NCBI RefSeq assembly: GCF_003634775.1
Contig: NZ_RBXB01000003.1
Location: forward strand, 62,001-126,000
DNA from: Chryseobacterium defluvii
Lineage (GTDB): Bacteria; Bacteroidota; Bacteroidia; Flavobacteriales; Weeksellaceae
Direction of reading: 5' to 3'
DNA: 64,000 nucleotides
The first letter of the stretch is position 1. The number at the start of each line of letters is the position of its first letter. Below the pieces are notes generated by a model. The model was given only the letters and a program-made list of their open reading frames with translations, did not search any database and had not been told where the DNA came from. Positions 1-7,632 of the stretch are shown here, one piece after another. Position numbers and translations under genes: made by a program.

Positions 1-500
1 TTGTACATTTTTTCCGCCAGTGATTGTTCTGTTAATAAAGATGGAATAACCTCTACTAAAGGCATTAACGGAGCGGGATTAAAGAAATGAATCCCAATGA
101 AACGCTCCGGTTTCTTTAATTCCGCCCCTAAAGAAGTGATGGAAATAGATGATGTATTGGAGCCTATGATACAGTCTTCTGAAACATAGTTTTCAAGCTC
201 TGTGAAGACTTTGGTTTTAATTTCTTTGTTTTCAATGATCGCTTCAATAACGAGATCTGAATCTTTTAAACCTTGAAGATTTTCAGCCTTGCTGATATTA
301 TTCCTGATCTCTGTGGCTTTTTCCCGGGAAATTTTAGCTTTTTCAACCAGTTTCTGAAGGGTTTTCTCTAATCCTGAAAGCGCTTTATCAATTTGTGGTG
401 CCTGTGCATCGTATACAACTACTTTACATCCTGCCGTTGCAGCCACCTGAGCAATTCCAATGCCCATAGTTCCTGCACCAATAATTCCAATATTATTCAT
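1..500 (-). CDS. paaH: 3-hydroxyacyl-CoA dehydrogenase, 3' part beyond window
   Basis: The reading frame starts with ATG at 500 and runs open off the left edge, giving about 166 N-terminal residues. The protein opens MNNIGIIGAGTMGIGIAQ, the GxGxxG NAD-binding Rossmann motif of 3-hydroxybutyryl-CoA dehydrogenases. Further on it has the ENKEIK and SNTSS segments and the IHFFNPAPLMPLVEVI stretch with the catalytic histidine region typical of this family. It would oxidise the 3-hydroxyacyl-CoA intermediate (3-hydroxyadipyl-CoA) after ring cleavage in the phenylacetate pathway. It is the most downstream paa gene visible, separated from paaG by an 82-base palindromic spacer. Assignment to PaaH rather than a general hydroxybutyryl-CoA dehydrogenase rests on the operon context. 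Confidence 0.9.
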   Translation of the reverse strand, partial: MNNIGIIGAGTMGIGIAQVAATAGCKVVVYDAQAPQIDKALSGLEKTLQKLVEKAKISREKATEIRNNISKAENLQGLKDSDLVIEAIIENKEIKTKVFTELENYVSEDCIIGSNTSSISITSLGAELKKPERFIGIHFFNPAPLMPLVEVIPSLLTEQSLAEKMY

Positions 501-582
501 GTTTGTACAATGTAAAATGTACAATGTAAAAAGTATTTTAAGTGTATGATGTACATTTTACTTTCTACATTGTACAAATCTT
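501..582. repeat. Palindromic intergenic element between paaG and paaH
   Basis: The spacer is almost wholly an inverted repeat. The 13-base arm at 502-514 (TTTGTACAATGTA) is exactly complementary to 566-578, and an inner 11-base arm at 513-523 is exactly complementary to 550-560. The sequence is built from repeated GTACAATGTA and ATGTACA words. It could fold into a long AU-rich hairpin in the paa transcript. No T-run follows, so it is not a standard terminator. Confidence 0.8.
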
Positions 583-1383
583 TTATTTTCCTTTATAATT
601 AGGTTTTCTTTTTTGCAAAAAGGCATTTACACCTTCTATAAAATCCTCTGTTTCAGAAGCTTCCTGTTGTAAATCTGCTTCCAGTTCCAGTTGCTGGCTC
701 AGGGTATTATCATATGAGTGAGCGAAGGCTTTTTTAGTCAGCTTAAAAGCAGCTGTAGGCATATTTGATAATTTCTCTAAGATCTCCATGGATTTAGGCA
801 TGAATTCTTCTTCACTGAAAACTTCTGCTACCAATCCATAAGATTTGGATTCTTCAGCAGATAATTTTTTACCGGTGAATGCAAGATAAGTCGCTAACTG
901 TCTTCCTAAAAGTTTTGGTAAGAAATACGTTCCTCCCGTATCCGGAATCAATCCAATATTTGAAAATGCCTGAGAAAAATAAGCTTTATCATTGGCTAAA
1001 GCAAAATCGCAGATCAATGCTAACATTGCACCTGCTCCTACTGCAGGGCCATTAACTAAAGCCACAACAGGTTTTTTAGAATGGGCAATTTCGGTCACTA
1101 GCGGGTTGTAGTAATCTTCAACGATCTTGCGAACGATATATTTATCATGATGTTCGTTACCTTGAACGAAAGCGTCATCTAAGTTTTGTCCGGAACAGAA
1201 TGCCCTTCCTCTTCCTGAAATTGCCACGCATCTTACTGTTGGGTCTTCATTGCAGTCTTTGATAAAATCTTTTAGATCCGATAAAGACGGCTTTGTAAGC
1301 GCATTCATGGTTTGCGGTTGATTCAGGTAGGCAATTTTGAGTTTTCCGTCAAAATGCGTTTCAATATCGAGTTGTGTATACAT
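583..1383 (-). CDS. paaG: Enoyl-CoA hydratase/isomerase, PaaG-like ring epoxide isomerase
   Basis: A crotonase-fold protein of 266 residues. GRGRAFCSGQNL (about 57-68) and NGPAVGAGA (111-119) form the oxyanion-hole segments, and GLIPDTGGT places an aspartate at 148, the position of the single catalytic Asp of PaaG-type isomerases. PaaG converts the 1,2-epoxide of phenylacetyl-CoA to the oxepin-CoA and also acts in later beta-oxidation steps. The gene sits between paaD and paaH in a paa operon. A hydratase role (PaaF) cannot be excluded, because only one crotonase gene is visible here. Confidence 0.85.
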   Translation of the reverse strand: MYTQLDIETHFDGKLKIAYLNQPQTMNALTKPSLSDLKDFIKDCNEDPTVRCVAISGRGRAFCSGQNLDDAFVQGNEHHDKYIVRKIVEDYYNPLVTEIAHSKKPVVALVNGPAVGAGAMLALICDFALANDKAYFSQAFSNIGLIPDTGGTYFLPKLLGRQLATYLAFTGKKLSAEESKSYGLVAEVFSEEEFMPKSMEILEKLSNMPTAAFKLTKKAFAHSYDNTLSQQLELEADLQQEASETEDFIEGVNAFLQKRKPNYKGK

Positions 1384-1473
1384 AGTTTAGAATTTAAAAA
1401 TTAAATGATTAAGGAATTAAAAGATTAGACTCCTCTAATTTACCAATATTAAATCATGTGGCAATACTTCATT
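1384..1473. repeat. A/T-rich spacer with hairpin between paaD and paaG
   Basis: A short inverted repeat lies at 1421-1441 (GATTAGA, then a four-base loop, then TCTAAT), extended by a weaker match between ATGATTAAGG upstream and ATTAAATCAT downstream. It is less regular than the other spacers of this operon but of the same general form. Confidence 0.5.
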
Positions 1474-1956
1474 TTAATGACATTTAAAATAGTCAAAGGG
1501 TTCCAGACAGTCTAAACATTGATACGAAGCCTTGCATAATGTAGACCCGAATCTGCTGATCTGTTTGGTGTGCATGGAACCGCAACGGGGACATTTTTTA
1601 GGTTTTCCTATATGATGTTCGTCTGCTCCCTTTTCAGGAGGGGTAATTCCATATACACGGAGTTTTTCTCTCGCTTCATCCGTTAACCAGTCTGTTGTCC
1701 AGATCGGGAACATTTTGGTTACCACTTTCGCATCCCAACCATTCTCTTTCATGATCTTTATGATGTCCTCTTCAATAGTAAACATAGCAGGACAGGCTGA
1801 ATAAGTTGGCGTAATCGTTACTTCACAAGAATTCTCGCCGGTAACTTTTGCGTCTCTTACAATGCCTAATTCCACGATGTTGATTACCGGAATTTCCGGA
1901 TCAGGAACTAATTCTAATATTTCTAAAGGATCTTTCAATATTTTTAAGTCTAACAA
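1474..1956 (-). CDS. paaD: Phenylacetyl-CoA epoxidase assembly protein PaaD
   Basis: A protein of 160 residues with an N-terminal MIP18/DUF59 domain (the DPEIPVINIVELGIV motif near 18-32, and YSACPAM with the conserved Cys) and a C-terminal zinc ribbon with paired cysteines (CPRCGS and CLDC). This architecture is characteristic of PaaD (PaaJ in some nomenclatures), thought to help mature the metal or Fe-S centres of the PaaABCE monooxygenase. It follows paaC as in most paa operons. The start at 1956 puts the conserved DUF59 domain at the N terminus. Confidence 0.93.
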   Translation of the reverse strand: MLDLKILKDPLEILELVPDPEIPVINIVELGIVRDAKVTGENSCEVTITPTYSACPAMFTIEEDIIKIMKENGWDAKVVTKMFPIWTTDWLTDEAREKLRVYGITPPEKGADEHHIGKPKKCPRCGSMHTKQISRFGSTLCKASYQCLDCLEPFDYFKCH

Positions 1957-2057
1957 TTTAACAATGTATCAATGTACCAATAAGTTGCTTCGACAAGCTC
2001 AGCATGACAGTGTGATTGTTACGCTGTTAAACTGATACATCGTTACATTTAGAATTT
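1957..2057. repeat. Palindromic spacer between paaC and paaD containing a REP-like core
   Basis: Outer arms AACAATGTATCA (1960-1971) and TGATACATCGTT (2033-2044) pair with one mismatch. Between them at 1988-2010 lies a CTTCGACAAGCTCAGCATGA segment. Its reverse complement has the TCATGCTGAGCTTG...GAAG pattern shared with intergenic elements near 24587, 25837, 25941 and 57188. This looks like a short repeat family nested in a local palindrome. Confidence 0.7.
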
Positions 2058-2807
2058 TTACCACGTGCATCCCGGATAAGCTCTCTGCATATACTGAAGC
2101 TCACAAAGAATATATCCGAAGTATTCTGTATGATACCCCGTTCTTGATTTTGGCTGCATGAAGTGATCCTTCAGATATTCCAATCCGAAATCCTGAAAGT
2201 CTTTTTCTGTGATGGCAACAAACTGCTGATATAATTCATCAACATTTGGAGCTATATTTAAAGCGATCAGATCATCTTCTCCTTCCACTTTCGCGAATAG
2301 ACCTTTTGTATATTCCCAGATATTATCAATGGCTTTTACCAAACGTCCACGGCTTTCTTCCGTTCCCTGTGCGAAAATCTTCATCCAGGAAGAGGCATGG
2401 GTATAATGATATTTCACTTCTTTCAAAGATTTTTGAGCAATTGCAGATAGTTCTTCGTCCGCAGAGTTTGATAAGGCTTCATACATCAACTTCTGATATA
2501 CTGCAAGAACATATACTTTAAGAATCGTTTGCGCATAATCTTCATTAGGCAATTCTACCCAATGTGCATTCACATATTCATGTTCGTATCTTAAGAAAGC
2601 CAAATCATCTTCACTTTTACCATTATCGGCAACCCTTGAGGCATACACATAAAAATTATTGGCCTGCCCGAGTTCGTCCAAAGCGATATTGGTCAATGCA
2701 ATATCTTCCTCTAAATAAGGGCCTTCACCACACCATTCAGACAGTCTTTGCCCCATGATGAAGCTATCATCGGCAAGCTTTAATAAATAATTGAATAATG
2801 CGCTCAT
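2058..2807 (-). CDS. paaC: 1,2-phenylacetyl-CoA epoxidase, structural subunit PaaC
   Basis: A protein of 249 residues, matching the usual PaaC length, and helical throughout. It has the ferritin-like motifs DIALTNIALDELGQA (about 35-49), LRYEHEYVNAHWVELPNEDYAQTI and KEVKYHYTHASSWM. PaaC is the non-catalytic partner that forms the stable heterodimer core with PaaA in the ring 1,2-epoxidase. Its start codon lies one base beyond the stop codon of paaB, so translation of the two is probably coupled. Confidence 0.96.
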   Translation of the reverse strand: MSALFNYLLKLADDSFIMGQRLSEWCGEGPYLEEDIALTNIALDELGQANNFYVYASRVADNGKSEDDLAFLRYEHEYVNAHWVELPNEDYAQTILKVYVLAVYQKLMYEALSNSADEELSAIAQKSLKEVKYHYTHASSWMKIFAQGTEESRGRLVKAIDNIWEYTKGLFAKVEGEDDLIALNIAPNVDELYQQFVAITEKDFQDFGLEYLKDHFMQPKSRTGYHTEYFGYILCELQYMQRAYPGCTW

Positions 2808-2808
2808 A

Positions 2809-3096
2809 TTACATGTTTTTTACATCATTAGGAATCTCATAGAAAGTAGGGTGCCGATATAATTTATCATCCGCAGGATCGAAAAACGCATCCTGTTCCA
2901 TTCCTTCCGAGCTCACAATATATTTACTTGGAACTACCCAAACGCAGGTTCCTTCTTTTCTTCTGGTATACACGTCTCTTGCATTCTGTAATGCCATTTC
3001 CGCTGTTGGTGCCTGAACTGTTCCGGCGTGTTTGTGAGATAATCCCGGTTTAGTCTGAATAAACACTTCCCACATATCTAAATTTGCCATAGTCAA
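2809..3096 (-). CDS. paaB: 1,2-phenylacetyl-CoA epoxidase subunit PaaB
   Basis: A small protein of 95 residues with the PaaB signature: WEVFIQTKPGLSHKHAGTVQ, then ALQNARDVYTRRKEG and VWVVPSKYI. It bridges PaaAC heterodimers in the epoxidase complex. The ORF begins MTMAN, so initiation could be at either Met-1 or Met-3. The family suggests the conserved part begins at MANLDMWEV. It lies between paaA and paaC. Confidence 0.95.
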   Translation of the reverse strand: MTMANLDMWEVFIQTKPGLSHKHAGTVQAPTAEMALQNARDVYTRRKEGTCVWVVPSKYIVSSEGMEQDAFFDPADDKLYRHPTFYEIPNDVKNM

Positions 3097-3207
3097 ATTT
3101 TAATTTAACAATGTATCAATCTAACAGTCTATCAATTTGAGATTCTTTGCTTTGCACAGAATAACATTAGGATTGTTACATTTTTACATTGGTATATTGT
3201 TACATTA
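3097..3207. repeat. Palindromic spacer between paaA and paaB
   Basis: The arm AACAATGTATCAAT (3107-3120) pairs with ATTGGTATATTGTT (3188-3201) with two mismatches. The same AACAATGTATCA word starts the arm of the paaC-paaD spacer, so the two belong to one family. The loop of about 67 bases has no clear ORF. Confidence 0.7.
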
Positions 3208-4146
3208 TTATATTACTTCTTTTTGTTGTTTGTTAGCAAAAGCAGCAGCCGCCTCTTTCACCCAAAGGTTTTCCTGCTGCGCTTTTACTTTTGTCTGTAA
3301 TCTTTTCTTGTTGCAAGGCCCGTTTCCTTTTAAGATTTCCATAAATTCATCCCAAGGAAGTTCCCCGAAATCGTAATGTCCTCTTTCTTCGTTCCACTTC
3401 AGGTCTTTATCCGGAATGGTTAACCCTAAGAATTCAGCCTGAGGAACAGTAACATCAATGAATCTCTGACGAAGACTATCGTTACTTTCTCTTTTCACTC
3501 TGTAATTCATGGAAATTTTAGAGTTTGGCGAACTGTCATCATTGGGACCAAACATCATCAAAGCCGGCCACCAGAAACGGTTTAATGCCGCCTGAGCCAT
3601 TTCTTTCTGCTGTTTTGTACCACGGCAAAGTGCCATTAAAATCTCATACCCTTGTCTTTGGTGGAAAGATTCTTCTTTACAGATTCTTACCATCGCTCTT
3701 GAATAAGGACCATAAGAATTCCCCATCAGCATTACCTGGTTCATAATAGCAGCTCCATCTACCAGCCAGCCGATCGCCCCTATATCCGCCCAGCTTAATG
3801 TAGGATAATTGAAAATACTTGAATATTTTGCTTTTCCTGAAAGCATATCATCGTAAGTAGCATCTCTGTCTGCTCTGATGGTTCCGTTTCCTAAGGTTTC
3901 AGTAGCTGCATAAAGGTATAATCCGTGTCCTGCTTCATCCTGAACTTTAGCTAAAAGAGCCATTTTTCTTCTTAAAGAAGGTGCTCTGGAAATCCAGTTG
4001 GCTTCCGGCAACATTCCTACGATTTCGGAATGCGCGTGCTGTGAAATCTGGCGAACCAATAGCTTCCTGTAATCATCAGGCATAATATCTTTTGGTTCTA
4101 CCTTATTTTCTTCGTGAACGTATTGAACAAATTTTTCTAAGTCCAT
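3208..4146 (-). CDS. paaA: 1,2-phenylacetyl-CoA epoxidase, catalytic subunit PaaA
   Basis: A protein of 312 residues with the diiron ferritin-like fold of PaaA. It contains [20 protein letters not shown], then [13 protein letters not shown] (Glu-x-x-His ligand motif) and, further on, [14 protein letters not shown] (second ExxH ligand set). PaaA binds phenylacetyl-CoA and inserts an oxygen atom to form the ring epoxide. It follows paaE in the operon, separated by an 82-base spacer with a hairpin. Confidence 0.97.
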   Translation of the reverse strand: MDLEKFVQYVHEENKVEPKDIMPDDYRKLLVRQISQHAHSEIVGMLPEANWISRAPSLRRKMALLAKVQDEAGHGLYLYAATETLGNGTIRADRDATYDDMLSGKAKYSSIFNYPTLSWADIGAIGWLVDGAAIMNQVMLMGNSYGPYSRAMVRICKEESFHQRQGYEILMALCRGTKQQKEMAQAALNRFWWPALMMFGPNDDSSPNSKISMNYRVKRESNDSLRQRFIDVTVPQAEFLGLTIPDKDLKWNEERGHYDFGELPWDEFMEILKGNGPCNKKRLQTKVKAQQENLWVKEAAAAFANKQQKEVI

Positions 4147-4228
4147 CTTTTAAAATTTGAGAATTTGAGAATTTGAGGATGTGTTAATTAATTTTCAAAT
4201 CAGCACATTTTCAAATTATCTCATTGTA
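4147..4228. repeat. Palindromic spacer between paaE and paaA
   Basis: AATTTGAGGATGTG (4170-4183) pairs with CACATTTTCAAATT (4204-4217) with two mismatches across a 20-base loop. It is preceded by a threefold GAATTTGA tandem. The position (an intra-operon spacer) and design match the other paa spacers, although the word used is different. Confidence 0.65.
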
Positions 4229-5314
4229 TTAAACATCATAATTAAGCATCACCACATTCGTTGTCGGGTGACATTGACACGTCAGAACGTAACCTCTGGC
4301 TACTTCTTCTTCGGTAAGCGCAAAGTTTTTCTCCATGAAAACTTCTCCTTCTAAAACTTCCGCCTTACACGTACAACAAACTCCTCCTTTACATGCAAAA
4401 GGAACAGGAAGATTGTCTTTCAATGCTTTATCTAAGATACTTTCTTTTTTAGAATTCAAGTGGAACGAGTATTCATCATCATCAATGATCACCGTCACCA
4501 TACTTTCAATATTGGCAATTGCCTTGAATTCTTCACTCATTTCCTCAGAATTTTCTTCATCCGGAGCAGTGAAGTATTCATATAAAACCTGGATCGCAGG
4601 TACTTTTTTGTCTTTCTTTAAATAATCTGCGATGCCTTTGATCATTTCCGCAGGTCCACAGATAAAATAGGTGGATTCCGGAACATTGATTTCAGGATAC
4701 TTTTCAAATAACTGTTCTAATTTTTCAGCCGAGATTCTGCCTTCAAATACAGGATCTTCATGTTTTTCACGGCTTACCAGATAGATTACTTTTAATCTTC
4801 CGTTAAAATGTTCCACTAATCTGTCGATTTCAGCCTTCTTCATTACATGATTCATGCTTCTGTTGCTGTAAAACAAATAAGCGTTACTGTTAGGTTCCTG
4901 ATAAAGGCTTTCTTTAATATTGGAAAGGATCGGACTGATACCGCTTCCCGCAGCTAAACCTACATAAGTTTTCGTGTTGGTTGGATGGTAAGTCGTGTTG
5001 AAACTTCCCATTGGGGGCATTACTTCAAGAACCTCATCCATGTGAAGATGTTCATTGAAATACCCCGAAACTTTTCCGCCTTCCAAAAGCTTTACCAATA
5101 CTTCCAGTGTATTGCTTTTTTCACTTGGTGCATTGCAGATAGAATAAGAACGGCGTTCTTCAATCCCATCGATCATTAATTTGAAATTAAGATACTGCCC
5201 CTGCTTGAACCTGAATTTATCCTTCAGTTCTTCAGGGATTTCTACCGCTACATTTACTGCGTCGTTGGTATCTTTCTGAACCTTTACAGTTTTTAGCTTA
5301 TAAAATGAATTCAT
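4229..5314 (-). CDS. paaE: 1,2-phenylacetyl-CoA epoxidase reductase PaaE
   Basis: A protein of 361 residues with an N-terminal ferredoxin-NADP reductase module (FAD motif RRSYSICNAP, about 54-63; GLAAGSGISPILS, the NAD(P)-binding loop; YFICGPAEM) and a C-terminal plant-type 2Fe-2S ferredoxin domain (CKGGVCCTCKAEV plus a distal Cys in LTCQCHP). It passes electrons from NADPH to the PaaA diiron site. The ATG shares one base with the paaK stop codon (TAATG), so the two genes are translationally coupled. Confidence 0.96.
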   Translation of the reverse strand: MNSFYKLKTVKVQKDTNDAVNVAVEIPEELKDKFRFKQGQYLNFKLMIDGIEERRSYSICNAPSEKSNTLEVLVKLLEGGKVSGYFNEHLHMDEVLEVMPPMGSFNTTYHPTNTKTYVGLAAGSGISPILSNIKESLYQEPNSNAYLFYSNRSMNHVMKKAEIDRLVEHFNGRLKVIYLVSREKHEDPVFEGRISAEKLEQLFEKYPEINVPESTYFICGPAEMIKGIADYLKKDKKVPAIQVLYEYFTAPDEENSEEMSEEFKAIANIESMVTVIIDDDEYSFHLNSKKESILDKALKDNLPVPFACKGGVCCTCKAEVLEGEVFMEKNFALTEEEVARGYVLTCQCHPTTNVVMLNYDV

Positions 5315-6630
5315 TATTTTTTGAGTATTCTGTTAATTTTTCCACCTTCGCACTTAGGCAGGCTGTCCTGAGCATGAACTCTTACTTTCGTAGTGATCCC
5401 TACTCTTTTTTTTATTTCGTTTTCTATATTTTTTCCAAAGCTTCCTACAAAATTAAGATAATCGTCGGTATTTATCTCAAGTTGTCGGGCTTTTACCAGT
5501 TCATCATTAATTTCCACATCAACATCCAATGCTACACACATCTGTTCTTTTTCAACCGGTGTTAAATAATAATTCGGAACTACTCCTTCCACATAGGAAA
5601 ATGCATCTTCAATCTGGCTTGGATATACATTAACTCCTCTTACGATCAGCATATCATCGGCCCTTCCAACAATAGGTTTCATTTTCACCATTGTTCTTTT
5701 GGCATTCTGATCATAGTAAAGACTTGTAATATCATTCGTCCAGTAGCGCAAAAGCGGCATTGCTTTTTTCGTTAAAGTAGTAATCACCAGCACACCTTCC
5801 TCCCCGAAAGGAACCGGCTGTTTAGTTACCGGATCTAAAATTTCCGGATAAAAGTGATCTTCCCAGATATAAGCTCCGCCTTTCTCCTCAAAATCTTCCA
5901 TGGAAACTCCCGGACCGATAATTTCACTTAATCCGTAGATATTGGTGGCATGAACTCCCAGTTTTTCTTCAATATGCCCCCTTATAATTTCTGTCCAGGG
6001 TTCTGAACCTAAAACAGCATATTGCAAACTGACTTCCTCCGCCGTAATTCCTTTTTTAGCAAATTCATCCGCAATGGTCAAAGCATAAGACGGAGAACAG
6101 CAGATCACCTCAGGTTTGAAATCTAAAATTAAATCTACTTGCCTCGCCGTCATTCCTCCTGAAATCGGAAGAACGCTCATTCCTAATTTTTCAGCTCCAT
6201 AATGCAAACCAAGACCACCCGTAAAAATTCCGTATCCGTAAGCATTGTGCAACTGCATTCCCGGTTTTGCCCCTGCTGCATTTAATGATCTCGCCACTAC
6301 TTCACTGAAAAGGTCTACATCTTCTTTGGTATATCCAACAACTGTAGGCTTTCCGGTGGTACCACTCGAACAATGAATTCTTTGCAGTTCGTTTTTCGGA
6401 ACGGTAAACAACCCGAACGGATAATGATCTCTTAAATCCTGTTTATACGTGATAGGAAGTTTTGTGATATCTTCAATTGTCCTTATATCCTGAGATGATA
6501 TTCCCAATTCATTCAACTTCCCTCTATAAAACCCTGATCTCTCCTCAAGATATCCGACCAACTTTGCCAATCTCTCAGACTGAAGCTGTCTCAACTGGTC
6601 GAGCTTTAAATATTCAATTGAAAAATCCAT
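5314..6630 (-). CDS. paaK: Phenylacetate-CoA ligase
   Basis: An ANL-superfamily AMP-forming ligase that activates phenylacetate to phenylacetyl-CoA. It carries the P-loop HCSSGTTGKPTVVGYT, the NIYGLSE motif and the RADDMLIVRGVNVYPSQIE segment typical of PaaK. The longest ORF starts at 6645 with five extra residues, but that ATG lies inside a predicted operator and next to the predicted transcription start. I therefore place the start at 6630 (MDFSIEYLKLDQLR), giving 438 residues, where the family's conserved sequence begins. First gene of the paa operon. Confidence 0.95.
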   Translation of the reverse strand: MDFSIEYLKLDQLRQLQSERLAKLVGYLEERSGFYRGKLNELGISSQDIRTIEDITKLPITYKQDLRDHYPFGLFTVPKNELQRIHCSSGTTGKPTVVGYTKEDVDLFSEVVARSLNAAGAKPGMQLHNAYGYGIFTGGLGLHYGAEKLGMSVLPISGGMTARQVDLILDFKPEVICCSPSYALTIADEFAKKGITAEEVSLQYAVLGSEPWTEIIRGHIEEKLGVHATNIYGLSEIIGPGVSMEDFEEKGGAYIWEDHFYPEILDPVTKQPVPFGEEGVLVITTLTKKAMPLLRYWTNDITSLYYDQNAKRTMVKMKPIVGRADDMLIVRGVNVYPSQIEDAFSYVEGVVPNYYLTPVEKEQMCVALDVDVEINDELVKARQLEINTDDYLNFVGSFGKNIENEIKKRVGITTKVRVHAQDSLPKCEGGKINRILKK

Positions 6631-6638
6631 AAAACTAA

Positions 6639-6652
6639 CTAACATTTGTTAG
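6639..6652. promoter_or_regulatory. Predicted TetR-type (PaaR) operator
   Basis: CTAACATTTGTTAG is a perfect inverted repeat with 6-base arms and a 2-base centre. It has the layout CNAAC-N4-GTTNG that I recall for PaaR operators of phenylacetate clusters in other bacteria. It covers the predicted transcription start of paaK and lies beside the tetR gene. No second copy was seen in the paa cluster. Confidence 0.75.
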
Positions 6653-6655
6653 GTG

Positions 6656-6687
6656 TAAATTTAAAAAGAATTTCTTTCTCTGCAAAA
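6656..6687 (-). promoter_or_regulatory. Predicted paa operon promoter
   Basis: Read on the minus strand there is a TTTTG box (6683-6687) and, 19 bases on, TAAATTTA (6656-6663), close to the Bacteroidota -7 consensus TAnnTTTG. This places transcription start near 6649, inside the operator at 6639-6652, the arrangement expected for repression by blocking initiation. Confidence 0.6.
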
Positions 6688-6709
6688 TTTTTATGATATT
6701 CATCAGGTT

Positions 6710-7279
6710 TTATGATTTTCCTATGAGCCCAAAAAGAATTTTATCCCTGATTTCCTCAGTGATTTCAAAGGATTCACTATTTCTTTTGAACCAGAAATAA
6801 GAGTTGTTCAGTGTATGAAGAATAAACCGGGTAGTAAAAACCGGTGATTTCAGCTCCCAATTCTGAGACTGATAGATTTCCGAGATCAATTGTTCTACTT
6901 CCAATTGATATTTTTTTCTTAGCTCAACAAATTCAGGAAGCCTTTCTTCCAGATGCTTCCATTCATTGGAGTAAATATGCGTAACATCCGGGTTTTTAAG
7001 AACAACAGATAAATGTTTATCAATAAACAAATTCAGCTTTTCTTTTGGGTGGATTTCTGTATTTTTTACTGTCTGAAGCTCAATAAAGAAATCCTGTGCA
7101 ATACCAAAACAGATCCATTCCAGAATCTCTTCTTTAGAACGGATGTGCGCATATAAGGAAGCAGCTTTAATATTCAGTTTTGTAGCTAGATCTCTTACAG
7201 AACTTCCTACATAACCTTTCTCTTTGAAAAGTTCAATTGCTACCTCAAGTATTTTCTTTTGTTTTTCTTTCAGCTCCAT
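6710..7279 (-). CDS. TetR/AcrR family transcriptional regulator, probable paa repressor
   Basis: A protein of 189 residues. The N-terminal helix-turn-helix is clear: KILEVAIELFKEKGYVGSSVRDLATKLNIKAASLYAHIRSKEEIL (about 9-53), followed by a helical ligand-binding domain. The length is normal for TetR proteins. It lies directly upstream of and in line with paaK, and a TetR-like palindrome sits at the paaK promoter, so a PaaR role, with release by phenylacetyl-CoA, is inferred. A TATTTTTG -7-like box lies on the minus strand at 7290-7297, but no well-spaced -33 was found. Confidence 0.85.
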   Translation of the reverse strand: MELKEKQKKILEVAIELFKEKGYVGSSVRDLATKLNIKAASLYAHIRSKEEILEWICFGIAQDFFIELQTVKNTEIHPKEKLNLFIDKHLSVVLKNPDVTHIYSNEWKHLEERLPEFVELRKKYQLEVEQLISEIYQSQNWELKSPVFTTRFILHTLNNSYFWFKRNSESFEITEEIRDKILFGLIGKS

Positions 7280-7632
7280 TTGATACCTGCAAAAATAACT
7301 ATTCTAATTCAAATTGTTGTTTTTTTAAGGGCAAAAGGTAGAAAAGAAAACCTAGACTTTTCCCGTGTTGATTTTTATTTATGACTGTTATTCCGAAATT
7401 TCCCAGTACTTTTTAAAGAATCGGAAATTTTGTCAAGTTAATTTTACGTTAAAAATACAATATTCGGAAATTTTGTCCTATATTTTTGTAAATTTAATAA
7501 TTGAACAGTTTTTGTGATAAGCTACTCGATTAAATGATAATAATTGATAGGCGTTAAGAGACTAAGCCTGAAAATTTAGTTTCTTAATGTTTTTAGAAAA
7601 TTAAACAGTGAACTCATCAACATTATTATAAT
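7280..7632. other. 353-base divergent intergenic region, tetR/clpB
   Basis: No ORF or RNA gene is apparent. The main structure is a direct repeat CGGAAATTTTGTC at 7422-7434 and 7465-7477 (43 bases apart, about four helical turns), with a related CCGAAATTTCC at about 7393. A -7-like TATTTTTG lies at 7481-7488 just downstream of the second copy, but I could not find a properly spaced -33 element. The repeats could be regulator sites for clpB. Confidence 0.5.

Noticed and set aside
7481..7488. TATTTTTG as the clpB promoter -7 box
   Set aside because: The match to TAnnTTTG is exact, but no TTG or TTTG occurs at the right distance upstream, so I did not list it as a promoter.
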